Part shown: piece after piece, positions 26,811-35,415 of the stretch
How the letters are laid out: every line of letters begins with the position of its first letter
How positions within the stretch are numbered: position 1 is the stretch's first letter
Source: JBBAGC01 sp964491265
GTDB taxonomy: Bacteria > Spirochaetota > UBA4802 > UBA5550
Length of the DNA: 64,000 bases
Direction of reading: 5' to 3'
Assembly: GCA_964491265.1 (NCBI GenBank)
Contig: CAZBFP010000004.1
Location: 62,001 to 126,000 of the forward strand
The notes under the pieces: generated by a model
Told to the model about the DNA's origin: nothing
Seen by the model: the letters and a program-made list of their open reading frames with translations, nothing else
Database searches by the model: none
Program-made: the position numbers and the translations under genes

Positions 26811-27836
26811 ATGTATTATACTATAAAGTGGAACGGCGATTCTGTATCAATTCTTGACCAGAGGGTACTCCCTCTCAAAGAGGAATATCACACCTACAAA
26901 AACTACAGTGATATTGCTGATGCAATAACATCCATGGTTACCAGGGGCGCGCCAGCCATAGGGATAACCGCAGGTATGGGTATTGCCCTTGCAGCAAAAA
27001 AATCGGAGTCAAAAAATATTGAAGAGTTAAGGGTTGAGATGGCGAGAGTCTTTGATATTTTTGCAGCCACACGCCCCACTGCTGTAAACCTTTTCTGGGC
27101 AATAAACAGGATGAGAAAAATTACAGCTGAAATCAATGACATGGATCAGCTGAAAAGTGCCCTTGAGAAAGAAGCGCTGCAGATTATGGAAGATGATATT
27201 GCTGCGAATAAAGAGATGGGACGCAACGGCAGAAGATTTCTGGATGACGGGGATGTTGTAATGACTCACTGTAATGCCGGAGCGCTGGCAACAGGGGGTT
27301 ACGGAACCGCGCTTGGAGTGATAAGGGCAGCAATTGAAGAGGGAAAAAAAATTGAGGTTTTTGCCTGCGAAACACGGCCATATCTTCAGGGTGCAAGGCT
27401 TACAACGTGGGAGCTGTACAAGGACAATATTCCTGTTACACTGATTACTGATAATATGGCCGGTCATTTTATGAAAACCGGAGTAATAAAGAAGATAATT
27501 GTAGGAGCTGACAGAATAGCAAAAAACGGCGACATTGCAAATAAAATCGGAACCTATACCCATTCTGTATGCGCAAAGGAGCACAATATCCCCTTTCTTG
27601 TTGCAGCGCCCATGTCAACCCTTGATCCTGAAACAGAAAACGGCAGCAGCATAATAATTGAGCAGAGAAGTATTGATGAGGTGGCATATATAAAAAATGT
27701 TCAGATCGCTCCAGAAGGAATCAAAATCCTTAATCCATCCTTTGATGTTACGCCTGCAAAGAATATCAGAGCAATTATCACAGAGAAGGGTGTGATTGAA
27801 CATCCCGATGGCAAGGGGATAATGGGGCTCTACTGA
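26811..27836 (+). CDS. mtnA: Methylthioribose-1-phosphate isomerase
   Basis: 341 residues. MVTRGAPAIGITAGMGIALA, THCNAGALATGGYGTALG with the catalytic Cys, ACETRPYLQGARLTTWEL and VGADRIAKNGDIANKIGTY with the catalytic Asp mark the MtnA branch of the eIF2B-alpha family. It converts methylthioribose-1-P to methylthioribulose-1-P in methionine salvage; the other mtn genes are not here. Its last 7 bp overlap the convergent prepilin peptidase gene. Confidence 0.95.
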   Translation: MYYTIKWNGDSVSILDQRVLPLKEEYHTYKNYSDIADAITSMVTRGAPAIGITAGMGIALAAKKSESKNIEELRVEMARVFDIFAATRPTAVNLFWAINRMRKITAEINDMDQLKSALEKEALQIMEDDIAANKEMGRNGRRFLDDGDVVMTHCNAGALATGGYGTALGVIRAAIEEGKKIEVFACETRPYLQGARLTTWELYKDNIPVTLITDNMAGHFMKTGVIKKIIVGADRIAKNGDIANKIGTYTHSVCAKEHNIPFLVAAPMSTLDPETENGSSIIIEQRSIDEVAYIKNVQIAPEGIKILNPSFDVTPAKNIRAIITEKGVIEHPDGKGIMGLY

Positions 27837-28594
27837 TATACAAGGCTATAGTACCATAGCAGTATATCTTTCCCGACAAAGAGAGTAAGAAGTACACCCC
27901 ATGTGATGAAGGGTGCGAAGGGTATTCTCACCCTGAGCCCCTTCTTTTTAATTAATGCCCATGCAGCACCTGCAGCAGCCCCTGTAATAAGTGTTACCTC
28001 AAGGAGCACCACCGACTCCTCAATGCCGAAGAAAAATCCCGCAGCTGCAAAGTACTTCAAATCCCCTCCGCCGAAAGCCCCTGGGAAGATAAGCATTACA
28101 ACAAGAAAAAAGAGGGTTAAAAATCCGAATCCCGCAAGATTGTTGAGCCACTCCCCTCGGAGCATGACAGGATAAATTGAAGTAAGAAAAAAAAGAAGCA
28201 GAAGAGAATCGGGAATAATAAATGTATAATAATCCACAATAGCAATACAGAGACTTACAGAGCATATAACAAATAGAGATAGAGGATAAAATCCGGACCC
28301 GAAAAAATAAAAAACTGCCAGAGCCAGGGAACCGTATATAATCTCCCAGAGCGGATATAGAGGACTTATCCTCCCTCCGCAGCTGCTGCACTTCCCTGCT
28401 GCAAGTAAATAGCCTAATAGAGGGATAAGAGAAACTGTGCCTATTTTTTCCCCGCAGCATGGACAGATTGACCTGCTGAAAAGCGCCTTAAGAGGGCTGT
28501 TTTTTATCTCGCCATTTATGTATTTTAAAGCCAGAGTATAAAAGAAACTCCCTGCAGCAGTTCCACCAATAAATACTATTATATAATTGAGCAC
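27830..28594 (-). CDS. pilD: Type IV prepilin peptidase / N-methyltransferase
   Basis: 254 residues with about eight membrane segments. A cytoplasmic N-terminal zinc module has two CxxC-type pairs (CPCCGEKIG and CSSCGGR). The aspartyl-protease residues are in VDYYTFIIPD and GGGDLKYFAA. It cleaves and methylates type IV pilin or pseudopilin leaders at the inner membrane. No pilin gene is in the window. It follows the barrel gene at 28606 on the same strand after 11 bp. Confidence 0.94.
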   Translation of the reverse strand: MLNYIIVFIGGTAAGSFFYTLALKYINGEIKNSPLKALFSRSICPCCGEKIGTVSLIPLLGYLLAAGKCSSCGGRISPLYPLWEIIYGSLALAVFYFFGSGFYPLSLFVICSVSLCIAIVDYYTFIIPDSLLLLFFLTSIYPVMLRGEWLNNLAGFGFLTLFFLVVMLIFPGAFGGGDLKYFAAAGFFFGIEESVVLLEVTLITGAAAGAAWALIKKKGLRVRIPFAPFITWGVLLTLFVGKDILLWYYSLVYQ

Positions 28595-28605
28595 AATCCC
28601 ACCAT

Positions 28606-29325
28606 TTAAATGTCTACTGTATAATTAATCCCTGCTGTAAACTGGAAAGTATTGAGGCGGAGAGGGAACCGGGCATTCTCCTCTTCACTCTCCACTTTGT
28701 CCTCCTTGCCGAAGAAGCGGGTCACTTCAAATAGGAAAGTATAGTTCCGGGAAAGAAGAACCTCTCCCCCCGCCTTCACATGGAAACCGAGAATGTCACC
28801 GGCAAAGGTATATTTTTTATCAGGCAATATCCATGCCGGATCAGGATCGGACTGTTTTATACCCATTTCAGCATAGGTATAATTAATCCCCCCGGCAAAA
28901 TAGAATCTGTTTTTCCTGTCATAAGGTATAAGAAGCCCTGCGGAAACAGGGAAGGTAAACCTGCTGTAGGATATTTCAATATCATTATCCCCCAGGGATC
29001 CGCTTCTCTTGAAAAAATAGTTCCCGGAATATTCCCATCCAGCCTTAAAAATTGAATAATTATATATGTATGAAAAATTCAGGGCTATTACAGGTGAATA
29101 AAGGGCTTCCATTTCTGTGATACTGGTGCCCGGATTTGCGATCTGGAACTTGCGCATTTCAGAATTAATAAAAGATACTGTACTGTCCAGTCCCCCTGTG
29201 TCACCGGAGGCGCCAATACCGATACCTGTACTGAAAATACCGGCAGACCATCCATTCAGCAGGCTGAAAAATATAACTGCAAAAATAGAAATAATGATAA
29301 ACGCTTTTTTCAAATTAAATCTCAC
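28606..29325 (-). CDS. Outer-membrane beta-barrel protein, third of a tandem trio
   Basis: 239 residues. An uncleaved-looking N-terminal hydrophobic stretch (residues 8-28) serves as signal. Many amphipathic strands follow (LNFSYIYNYSIFKAGWEY, YFAGGINYTYAEMG), ending in FQFTAGINYTVDI, a classic C-terminal barrel strand. It overlaps the upstream barrel gene by 4 bp, so the trio is co-translated. Confidence 0.75.
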   Translation of the reverse strand: MRFNLKKAFIIISIFAVIFFSLLNGWSAGIFSTGIGIGASGDTGGLDSTVSFINSEMRKFQIANPGTSITEMEALYSPVIALNFSYIYNYSIFKAGWEYSGNYFFKRSGSLGDNDIEISYSRFTFPVSAGLLIPYDRKNRFYFAGGINYTYAEMGIKQSDPDPAWILPDKKYTFAGDILGFHVKAGGEVLLSRNYTFLFEVTRFFGKEDKVESEEENARFPLRLNTFQFTAGINYTVDI

Positions 29326-30038
29326 CTGCTAAAATACTTTACCATACCGGCAGTAAAGCGGGTGCCGGAAAAATCGACCCTGGCATAATCACTGCCGTCT
29401 TTTACAATTCTGCTTCTTCCATAATAATGATTTATTGAACATATCAATGAAGTGCCGGATGAAATAAAAACCTCACCACTCAGCTCAGCAACAAGGGGGA
29501 AAGCGTAAGATGTAAAAGAGGCTGAATGATTAAAAAGCGGCTCAACCGACTTAAAGCTGTTGCTGTAATTCCCGTATGCAAATGCAGCACCGCCGCCAAG
29601 GGAGATGCGTGATTCACCCCAGAACAGCAGGGTTACACCTGCAGTTACAGGAAAATCCGCAGACCACTGCTTATACTTAACCTTAACCTCACGAGTTCCA
29701 GAATGATCTAATGTAGTACCCTTCCCACCTGCAATAACGCGGTTATACCCGGCTCCCGCTTTAAAATATACCTTATCCAGTATAAGCCTTAAATCAAAGG
29801 CAGCAGAAAATCCCAGGGGCGCCTCAATTGTAGATAGCTGGAAACCGTCACGAGACCTGTTAATATCATAAATCCCCTGCTCAACCTCAAGCTTCTCAAG
29901 CTGCCACCCTGAATGCATTGACCCGCCCGTTTCAGGAGCAAAGCCTATCCGTATGGAAGAGGCAAACTCCGCTGAATAAACGGGCAATGCGCCAATAAGG
30001 ATAAAAACAAAAATTGTAATTCTGATAATTTTATGCAT
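29322..30038 (-). CDS. Outer-membrane beta-barrel protein, second of a tandem trio
   Basis: 238 residues. The signal peptide ends near PVYSAEFA, with strands such as IRIGFAPETGGS and FKAGAGYNRVIAGG and a C-terminal GTRFTAGMVKYFSR. It shares architecture with its neighbours and probably arose by tandem duplication. The ligand is unknown. Confidence 0.75.
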   Translation of the reverse strand: MHKIIRITIFVFILIGALPVYSAEFASSIRIGFAPETGGSMHSGWQLEKLEVEQGIYDINRSRDGFQLSTIEAPLGFSAAFDLRLILDKVYFKAGAGYNRVIAGGKGTTLDHSGTREVKVKYKQWSADFPVTAGVTLLFWGESRISLGGGAAFAYGNYSNSFKSVEPLFNHSASFTSYAFPLVAELSGEVFISSGTSLICSINHYYGRSRIVKDGSDYARVDFSGTRFTAGMVKYFSR

Positions 30039-30043
30039 AACAC

Positions 30044-30667
30044 CTAATAACTGCTGAAATGGTATAGAAATCCGGCCCGTATCCTATGGCCTGTAAAATC
30101 GATGTAATAATCATCATAAAGATCTGTCGGGTCGAAAACTGCTAGAGGAGAACTCTTTGCAGATACATAGCCCCACTCCATGATAAATGAAAGGCTGTTA
30201 TGAATTTCAGATTCAATCCCGGCTATAAAACCGTATCCGAAGAGCTGTTCGCTTATATCAACCTTCCCGGATGAGGTTTTAATATCCCCTGACCCGAAGA
30301 TATAAGATCCCCCGGCCCCCATATAAAAAGCTCCAAAATTTCTTATTGGGAGATTTAATCCGGCGTAAAGGGGAACCTCGACAAAATAGACCTCTGTTGT
30401 GTCAATATTACCGCCATATTTCCCCTTAATAAAGGGGTAGGAAAACTCAGCCCCGGATCTGAGAAAGATAAAGTTAAAATCGAGCTTAAAAACCGCACCA
30501 GCAGAAATATTCTGCTGAACAGTTCCGTCAAAATTCTGCTTCCCGGAAAAATTCCCCGCATCATAATGATAACCGGCAGTCACCCCTGCAGAAACCCTCT
30601 CCTGAGAATAAAGGGGAGCAGAGAGAATAATAAAAACCGGTAATATATAGAAAAAAAAATTCATCAA
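30044..30667 (-). CDS. Outer-membrane beta-barrel protein, first of a tandem trio
   Basis: 207 residues. Signal peptide MMNFFFYILPVFIILSAPLYS, then VSAGVTAGYHYDAGNF, LYAGLNLPIRNFGAFYMGAGG and a terminal HRIRAGFLYHFSSY. It leads a probable four-gene unit with the two barrels and prepilin peptidase. An outer-membrane porin-like role is the only safe statement. Confidence 0.75.
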   Translation of the reverse strand: MMNFFFYILPVFIILSAPLYSQERVSAGVTAGYHYDAGNFSGKQNFDGTVQQNISAGAVFKLDFNFIFLRSGAEFSYPFIKGKYGGNIDTTEVYFVEVPLYAGLNLPIRNFGAFYMGAGGSYIFGSGDIKTSSGKVDISEQLFGYGFIAGIESEIHNSLSFIMEWGYVSAKSSPLAVFDPTDLYDDYYIDFTGHRIRAGFLYHFSSY

Positions 30668-30817
30668 TATAAGCCCCGCTAAATATACTATTACTTAACT
30701 ATATCGGCCCTGTTTATTCAAACCTTTTACTGCACTTAGGAGTAATTTTTATTATTTTATGAAAAAAAATCAGCAATTATTCCAGAAGATTTATTTTATT
30801 GAAATAATTATTTTCTC

Positions 30818-30850
30818 AATATCCCCGCCGCCTTCGGCAGCGGGGATATT
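30818..30850. repeat. GC-rich hairpin repeat, copy 3 of 4
   Basis: AATATCCCCGCCGCC-TTC-GGCAGCGGGGATATT, one mismatch in the stem, followed by AAAGCATTTT as in the copy at 17337. It lies in the 282-bp divergent gap 30668-30949 between the barrel trio and a lipoprotein gene. Confidence 0.82.
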
Positions 30851-30949
30851 AAAGCATTTTATTATAAATAACAGTTAATGTATTAACACTGTAAAAAATT
30901 TGACAAACTTCCATATTACCGGAATATTTGCCTCAATGGAGTAATCATA

Positions 30950-31354
30950 TTGAAGAAAATAAACGGAAGAATATTATCATTGGCTCTACTTTTTCTCATG
31001 GCCTGCTCAACTCAGCAGCTTACATATGACAGTATAAATAAATCCCTGCGGCAGATGGCGGAAAAAATAGATAGCGACAGGAGCCGGATTCTGCACCTGG
31101 ACAAAGAAGGAGCGCCCGGCTACTACTATATTATTGATAATCGGGGCCAGGTTATTTATCACCCGAGAAAATCACTAATCGGGAAAGATTTCAGCAGGTA
31201 TCCATTTGTAAAAAAAATTCTGGAAGAGAAAAACGGCAGTTTTGCCATGGAAACAGGTGGAACAGATACCTCTGTCTTTTACAGGGAACTGAGCGATGGA
31301 TCTGTTTTATGCTACACAATAGAAAGCTCCAGATACACCATTAACCGGCAGTAA
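30950..31354 (+). CDS. Lipid-anchored single Cache-like sensor domain
   Basis: 134 residues from TTG at 30950 (GGAG 8 bp upstream). The lipobox FLMAC (Cys 19) is followed by a helix and GYYYIIDNRGQVIYHPRKSL then IGKDFSRYPFVKKIL, the D-x-x-G-x-x-I/V-x-x-H-P pattern of Cache domains in chemoreceptors. There is no membrane-spanning or signalling part, so this is a free-standing periplasmic sensor or binding module. The next gene starts 41 bp downstream. Confidence 0.72.
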   Translation: MKKINGRILSLALLFLMACSTQQLTYDSINKSLRQMAEKIDSDRSRILHLDKEGAPGYYYIIDNRGQVIYHPRKSLIGKDFSRYPFVKKILEEKNGSFAMETGGTDTSVFYRELSDGSVLCYTIESSRYTINRQ

Positions 31355-31394
31355 TCCCGGACTTTGTTTATTATAATATCACCGGAGAGAAAAA

Positions 31395-32246
31395 ATGAAA
31401 AAATTCAAATCAGTGGTTTTTGCAGGTGGCGGCGGCAGATGTATATGGCAGGTGGGATTCTGGGACGCGGCATCACCAGAGCTGAAGCTTAAGCCGGAGA
31501 TTGTTGCAGGTGTGAGCGCAGGGGCAGCAATGGCCCTTGCAGCTATAACCGGGCAGAGCGGAGCTGCGCTTAAGCTCTTTAAAGAGGCCACAACTCTTAA
31601 CAGGAAAAATTTCTACCCGGGGAATATATTTTCATCAAAGCCGGTTTTCCCTCACTACGATATTTACAAAAACGCCATTATTGAAATCATAGACAAAAAA
31701 ACATTAAGTAAAATCCAAAAGGGCCCTGAAATAAGGGTACTCATTTCCCATCCCCCCATTTATCTGGGACCGCGAAGCGGCACATTTATCGGGTTATTGT
31801 CTTATGTAATAGAAAAAGCTGTTAAACAGCCTGCACACCCCATGCTGGCATCAAAACTCGGATTCAGATCATCTGTTATAAAGCTCAATGAATGTTCAAG
31901 CAGAGAGGAGATTGCCCATATTATACTCTGCTCATCCTGCACTCCACCCTTTGTCCCCATAATGCAGCTTGAGGGTAAAACAGCCCTTGACGGAGGGATA
32001 ATCGACAATGTGCCTGTTAAAGCTCTACAGGGGGATGAAGAGAAGGGGAATACGCTTATTCTAATGTCAAAAACCTATAAAAAAGGGCGGATTCCGGAAA
32101 TACCCGGGCGATTATATGTGGAGCCTTCGAAGACACCTGAAATATCTAAGTGGGATTACACATCCCCCCACCTGCTTCAAAAGGCATACGATGAAGGGCG
32201 CAGGGATGGTGAGCTTTTTATAAAGAAATATAAAAATACTAAATAA
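31395..32246 (+). CDS. Patatin-like phospholipase
   Basis: 283 residues. The oxyanion hole is FAGGGGRCIW, the nucleophile is Ser in AGVSAGAAMA (G-x-S-x-G) and the dyad Asp is in LDGGIIDNVP. It has no signal peptide, so it is a cytoplasmic or membrane-associated lipid acyl hydrolase. It shares the strand with the Cache lipoprotein upstream. Confidence 0.9.
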   Translation: MKKFKSVVFAGGGGRCIWQVGFWDAASPELKLKPEIVAGVSAGAAMALAAITGQSGAALKLFKEATTLNRKNFYPGNIFSSKPVFPHYDIYKNAIIEIIDKKTLSKIQKGPEIRVLISHPPIYLGPRSGTFIGLLSYVIEKAVKQPAHPMLASKLGFRSSVIKLNECSSREEIAHIILCSSCTPPFVPIMQLEGKTALDGGIIDNVPVKALQGDEEKGNTLILMSKTYKKGRIPEIPGRLYVEPSKTPEISKWDYTSPHLLQKAYDEGRRDGELFIKKYKNTK

Positions 32247-32281
32247 TTTTGAGTCCTATACCTTAAATCCGGGATTAAGCC

Positions 32282-32842
32282 TTAAAAAATAATCCTGCCG
32301 AACCTGTTATGCTCTGAAAGGAAGTAGAGGGTCAGAGCAGTAACAGAAAGGGCATGATTGATCTCTCCGTTTTTCAGCATCTCCACAACCTCATCCTTTG
32401 TGGCAGTAATCACCTCAATATCTTCAGCCGGATCCAGGTTCTGGCACTGTTCCCTGGTACAGCCGTCAATGAGGAAGAAGCTGATTTTGTTGCTCATCAT
32501 AGCAGGATTAGTCCAGAGCTTTTTAAGCGGGACTATAGTCCCTCCGCAGTAGCCTGTCTCCTCAGCAAGTTCCCGCACAGCAGAGTCTGCAGGTTTTTCA
32601 TCAAGATCAATAACCCCGCCGGGGATTTCTATCATCTCCTCATTGGAACCGAGCCTGTGCTGCTTAACAAGGACAAACTTATCATCAGGAGTGATTGCCA
32701 CAACATTCATCCAGTTGAAGGTATCAATAACGAAAAAATCATGCTCCACATTTTTTACAGGATGGAAGCATATATTTTTTCTTATCTGAAAATTTCTGTT
32801 TTCATATACTTTCTGAACTAATTTTACTTTCCATTCACTCAT
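32282..32842 (-). CDS. Nudix hydrolase (ADP-ribose pyrophosphatase-like)
   Basis: 186 residues. The Nudix box GGVIDLDEKPADSAVRELAE followed by ETG fits G-x5-E-x7-R-E-x-x-E-E. The preceding VKQHRLGSNEEMIEIPGG is typical of ADP-ribose/NDP-sugar hydrolases. The stop of this gene and the GDPD gene are adjacent on the same strand. A GGGTCAGAGC copy at 32329 encodes TALTL near the C-terminus. Confidence 0.9.
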   Translation of the reverse strand: MSEWKVKLVQKVYENRNFQIRKNICFHPVKNVEHDFFVIDTFNWMNVVAITPDDKFVLVKQHRLGSNEEMIEIPGGVIDLDEKPADSAVRELAEETGYCGGTIVPLKKLWTNPAMMSNKISFFLIDGCTREQCQNLDPAEDIEVITATKDEVVEMLKNGEINHALSVTALTLYFLSEHNRFGRIIF

Positions 32843-32843
32843 A

Positions 32844-33587
32844 TCAGTTCCTGTATTTCCTTCTTATTTTTATCATATCCTCAACATTATCAGTAATAAT
32901 CCCTGCAGCACAGGGACTCAAGAGTTTATACTCATCCTCTCTGTTTAATGTCCAGAATATAATCTGAACCTTCATCACCCTGAAGAGAAATACAAGACCC
33001 TTTGACACAAAGCGGGGGAGATGATGAAACATGGCCACCGGCATATTAAGAAAATCGGGCCTGTACTTTCTTATATCAAATAATGTCCTTATTACACCTT
33101 TTTCAAAGTTTTTTCTTCCTATAAGCATCCCTGTCATATACCCGGCATCTCTATAAGCTGGAAGAAGATCGTGCCTGAAAGATGAAATAATCACATGCTC
33201 CTTTGAGCCGATCCTTTTAAGCCTATTAATAATTTCCGGAGCGTCTTCAGGAGTTACTGTTTCATCCTTCAGCTCAATATTGATAATTTTATCAAGAGGC
33301 ATAACCTCAAGAAAAACATCAAAATCGGGCACACTCTCCCCTGAGCCGAAATCAATTCCCCTGATATCTTCAATACTCATTTTTCTTATATCTTTATCAA
33401 GACCCACAAGCCTGTTCATATTTATGTCGTGGGTAACAAGGAATAAACCCTCGTCGGTTTTCTGAATATCACATTCAATCCCGTCAGCCCCGGCATCAAG
33501 TGCCTTTTTAAAAGAAAGAAATGTATTCTCAGGATATTTGCTGCTGTAGCCCCTGTGAGCAAGTATAAAAATTTTTCTCCGCTTCAT
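32844..33587 (-). CDS. Glycerophosphodiester phosphodiesterase
   Basis: 247 residues. LAHRGYSSKYPENTFLSF and ADGIECDIQKTDEGLFLVTHD carry the catalytic His, Glu and Asp of GDPDs, with INIELK later. No signal peptide. It hydrolyses glycerophosphodiesters to glycerol-3-P. It is followed after 1 bp by the Nudix gene. Confidence 0.93.
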   Translation of the reverse strand: MKRRKIFILAHRGYSSKYPENTFLSFKKALDAGADGIECDIQKTDEGLFLVTHDINMNRLVGLDKDIRKMSIEDIRGIDFGSGESVPDFDVFLEVMPLDKIINIELKDETVTPEDAPEIINRLKRIGSKEHVIISSFRHDLLPAYRDAGYMTGMLIGRKNFEKGVIRTLFDIRKYRPDFLNMPVAMFHHLPRFVSKGLVFLFRVMKVQIIFWTLNREDEYKLLSPCAAGIITDNVEDMIKIRRKYRN

Positions 33588-33619
33588 TCAGTTATTTCTC
33601 TTCAGATTAAGATAAGGGC

Positions 33620-34336
33620 CTATTTATGACAGACATATATTGCCGCAGCACCCAGGGTTTTTCTTCTATAATTCACTTCTTTAAAACCGGCGCTCTGTAT
33701 TCTCTTTATCAATTCATTTTTGTCAAGAAAAGTTGAAATACTTCCGGATAGATACCTGTAAGCCTCCCTTTTCCCGGAAAACAACCCTCCAATAAAGGGG
33801 AGAATTTTTGTAAGATAGAGATTATAGAAAAATCTTACAACCCGGTTGTCTGGCCTTGTGAGTTCCAGGATAAGGAGTTTCCCTCCAGGGATCAGAGCCC
33901 TGTATGTTTCTGCTAAGAAAATATCCACATCCGGGATATTCCTGATACCGAATGCGATTGTTATAAAATCGAAGCTCTGACCCTTAAATGGGAGCTTACC
34001 CGCATCTGCCTGTATATTGATACCTGAAAGCCACCCCTGCTCTGACCCCTTTTTCAGCATATTAAAGGAAAAATCGAGGGAAAAAACCGCTCCCCCTGCT
34101 GAAACAAGCTGGCGTGTTAAATCACCTGTACCGCAGCATATATCAAGGACTTTTTTATCCTTAAGTTCACCTGCAAGCCTCACAAGGTCTTTTCGCCAGA
34201 AATTATCAATACCTCCGGAAAGTACCCTGTTGAGCAGATCATAGGTTGGTACAATAGAATCGAACATTCCGCGGATATATTGCTTCTTTTCAGAGGGGTC
34301 TGTGTTGTTTATCTCGTAACTGGAGTAATCTTTCAT
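33620..34336 (-). CDS. ubiE: Demethylmenaquinone methyltransferase (UbiE/MenG)
   Basis: 238 residues. YDLLNRVLSGGIDNFWRK, LDICCGTGDLTRQL (SAM site), ITIAFGIRNIPDVD and GGKLLILELTRP are the UbiE/COQ5 signatures. It methylates the quinone ring in the last step of menaquinone synthesis. Word copies at 33974 and 34039 encode GQS and GSEQ; the latter lies between two strands. Confidence 0.94.
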   Translation of the reverse strand: MKDYSSYEINNTDPSEKKQYIRGMFDSIVPTYDLLNRVLSGGIDNFWRKDLVRLAGELKDKKVLDICCGTGDLTRQLVSAGGAVFSLDFSFNMLKKGSEQGWLSGINIQADAGKLPFKGQSFDFITIAFGIRNIPDVDIFLAETYRALIPGGKLLILELTRPDNRVVRFFYNLYLTKILPFIGGLFSGKREAYRYLSGSISTFLDKNELIKRIQSAGFKEVNYRRKTLGAAAIYVCHK

Positions 34337-34372
34337 TTCTTTTAATTTCCCGCATTTATTATGAGGGAGATT

Positions 34373-34418
34373 TTTATGAATGGAGGCGCTTATTGCAAGG
34401 AATTTATTTTAGTCTGTG
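34373..34418. repeat. 46-bp perfect direct repeat, copy A
   Basis: Starts TTTATGAATGGAGGCGC and ends TTTTAGTCTGTG. It is identical over all 46 bases to 34892-34937. Copy A lies beyond the truncated toxin gene; copy B contains the last codons and stop of the gene at 34928. The two copies bracket the orphan antitoxin and toxin remnant. Confidence 0.9.
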
Positions 34419-34438
34419 AGAACCATTGCATAACTCGC

Positions 34439-34546
34439 TTACAAAAAAATTGACGAAGCCGCTCCGGTTTCGAAGTGGATCTTTATATTTGTCGGGATTT
34501 TTTTATAATCTCTTGCAGCAGCTGGAGAAAATTCTACTGAATACAC
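34439..34546 (-). pseudogene. Truncated RelE/ParE-type toxin
   Basis: Immediately after the antitoxin stop, GTG at 34546 opens a 35-residue frame starting MYSVEFSPAAARDYKKIP, then TNIKI, the hallmark N-terminus of RelE/ParE toxins. The frame then runs into unrelated sequence and stops at 34439, about 50-60 residues short of a normal toxin. The 46-bp repeat lies 20 bp further on, so the truncation is probably linked to that rearrangement. Confidence 0.75.
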
Positions 34547-34549
34547 GTT

Positions 34550-34732
34550 TTACTTTTTAACCTTTTGCCAGGGGATATTTTTACCATTTTCAGCTTTTGC
34601 CATGTCGTAGGCAGCAATATCTTCAAGTTCTTCTATATATTCGAGCATTTTGTCATAATCTTTTTTCGGTATAATTACATCTGTGGTGTTGCCCTTTCTA
34701 TCAACTATGTAATTTTCTTTTACAGAAATCAT
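34550..34732 (-). CDS. Phd/YefM-like antitoxin, partner toxin truncated
   Basis: 60 residues. MISVKENYIVDRKGNTTDVI then PKKDYDKMLEYIEELEDIAA matches short RelB/Phd-type antitoxins, whose ELEDIAAYD helix contacts RelE. The tail is basic and polar. The downstream toxin is a 35-codon remnant, so the antitoxin is orphaned here. Confidence 0.75.
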   Translation of the reverse strand: MISVKENYIVDRKGNTTDVIIPKKDYDKMLEYIEELEDIAAYDMAKAENGKNIPWQKVKK

Positions 34733-34891
34733 TGGCAGCCTCTTTAATTATAAGCTTTTTTAAAGCTTTCACAACTGATATTTATGATATTTATGATTTT
34801 ACCAATAGTCAAGAATTTTTTACCGGAATGGTTTTTGTCATAATGACACAGAATTCACAATTTTAATTTTTAACAGGTTTTTGAATTACCG

Positions 34892-34937
34892 TTTATGAAT
34901 GGAGGCGCTTATTGCAAGGAATTTATTTTAGTCTGTG
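34892..34937. repeat. 46-bp perfect direct repeat, copy B
   Basis: Identical to 34373-34418 and in the same orientation. It overlaps the 3' end of the gene at 34928-35122, covering its last codons and stop. The region between the copies (34419-34891) carries the orphan antitoxin and the toxin remnant. Confidence 0.9.
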
Positions 34938-35122
34938 TCCTGGTTTCTCCGGATAATGCAGATGGTTTTATCAACCCGAAGATCATCTCCATATTTCTGC
35001 CTCCGCAAAATTTCAACAGCTGAGATCCTCTCCTCAGGTGTGCGGGAAAGCCAATATTCCAGATCAGATTTTATCTGGTCCGGATCATTGAGACTGATTT
35101 TTTTTACAATTTTTTGTATCAC
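34928..35122 (-). CDS. Small helical protein, possible toxin-antitoxin-associated component
   Basis: 64 residues. SDLEYWLSRTPEERISAVEI then LRRQKYGDD recalls a small family often found beside nucleotidyltransferase or toxin genes, but I cannot name it. It overlaps the end of the CopG-like gene by 4 bp (ATGA-type), so it is translationally coupled as a third gene of the BrnT/CopG-like unit. No further partner follows. Confidence 0.6.
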   Translation of the reverse strand: MIQKIVKKISLNDPDQIKSDLEYWLSRTPEERISAVEILRRQKYGDDLRVDKTICIIRRNQDTD

Positions 35123-35415
35123 TCTCTGCTCTCTGAGTTTTTCTCTACCAGCCTGCCATTAACAAATTTATGAAGTAAACTTGAAATCAGTGTCTGGTAG
35201 GGGATACCCTCTTCAAGGGCCTTCCGCTGCAGTGATTCAAGATCACGCTGAGACATCCTTATATTTACCCTTTTATCCTTCCTTGTGGTACTTTTTGCAT
35301 AGGCAACATGCTTTTTTATTTCATTTTTTACATCAGGAATTTCAGTCCACTCATCATTTTCATATGATTCAATTATATCTTTTTCATATTTGTCCAGCTT
35401 AGTCCCCATTTTCAA
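35119..35415 (-). CDS. CopG/ribbon-helix-helix antitoxin
   Basis: 98 residues. The C-terminal half has RVNIRMSQRDLESLQRKALE then EGIPYQTLISSLLHKF, the ribbon-helix-helix core with the G-x-P-Y-Q-T-L turn seen in BrnA/CopG-type antitoxins. It overlaps the toxin gene by 17 bp. It probably neutralises the toxin and represses the promoter at 35690-35718. Confidence 0.85.
   Translation of the reverse strand: MKMGTKLDKYEKDIIESYENDEWTEIPDVKNEIKKHVAYAKSTTRKDKRVNIRMSQRDLESLQRKALEEGIPYQTLISSLLHKFVNGRLVEKNSESRE

Noticed and set aside
33974..33983. GGGTCAGAGC copy in ubiE as an insertion
   Set aside because: It encodes GQSFDF at a position where UbiE proteins normally have a similar NSFD segment, so this copy may be coincidental coding sequence.
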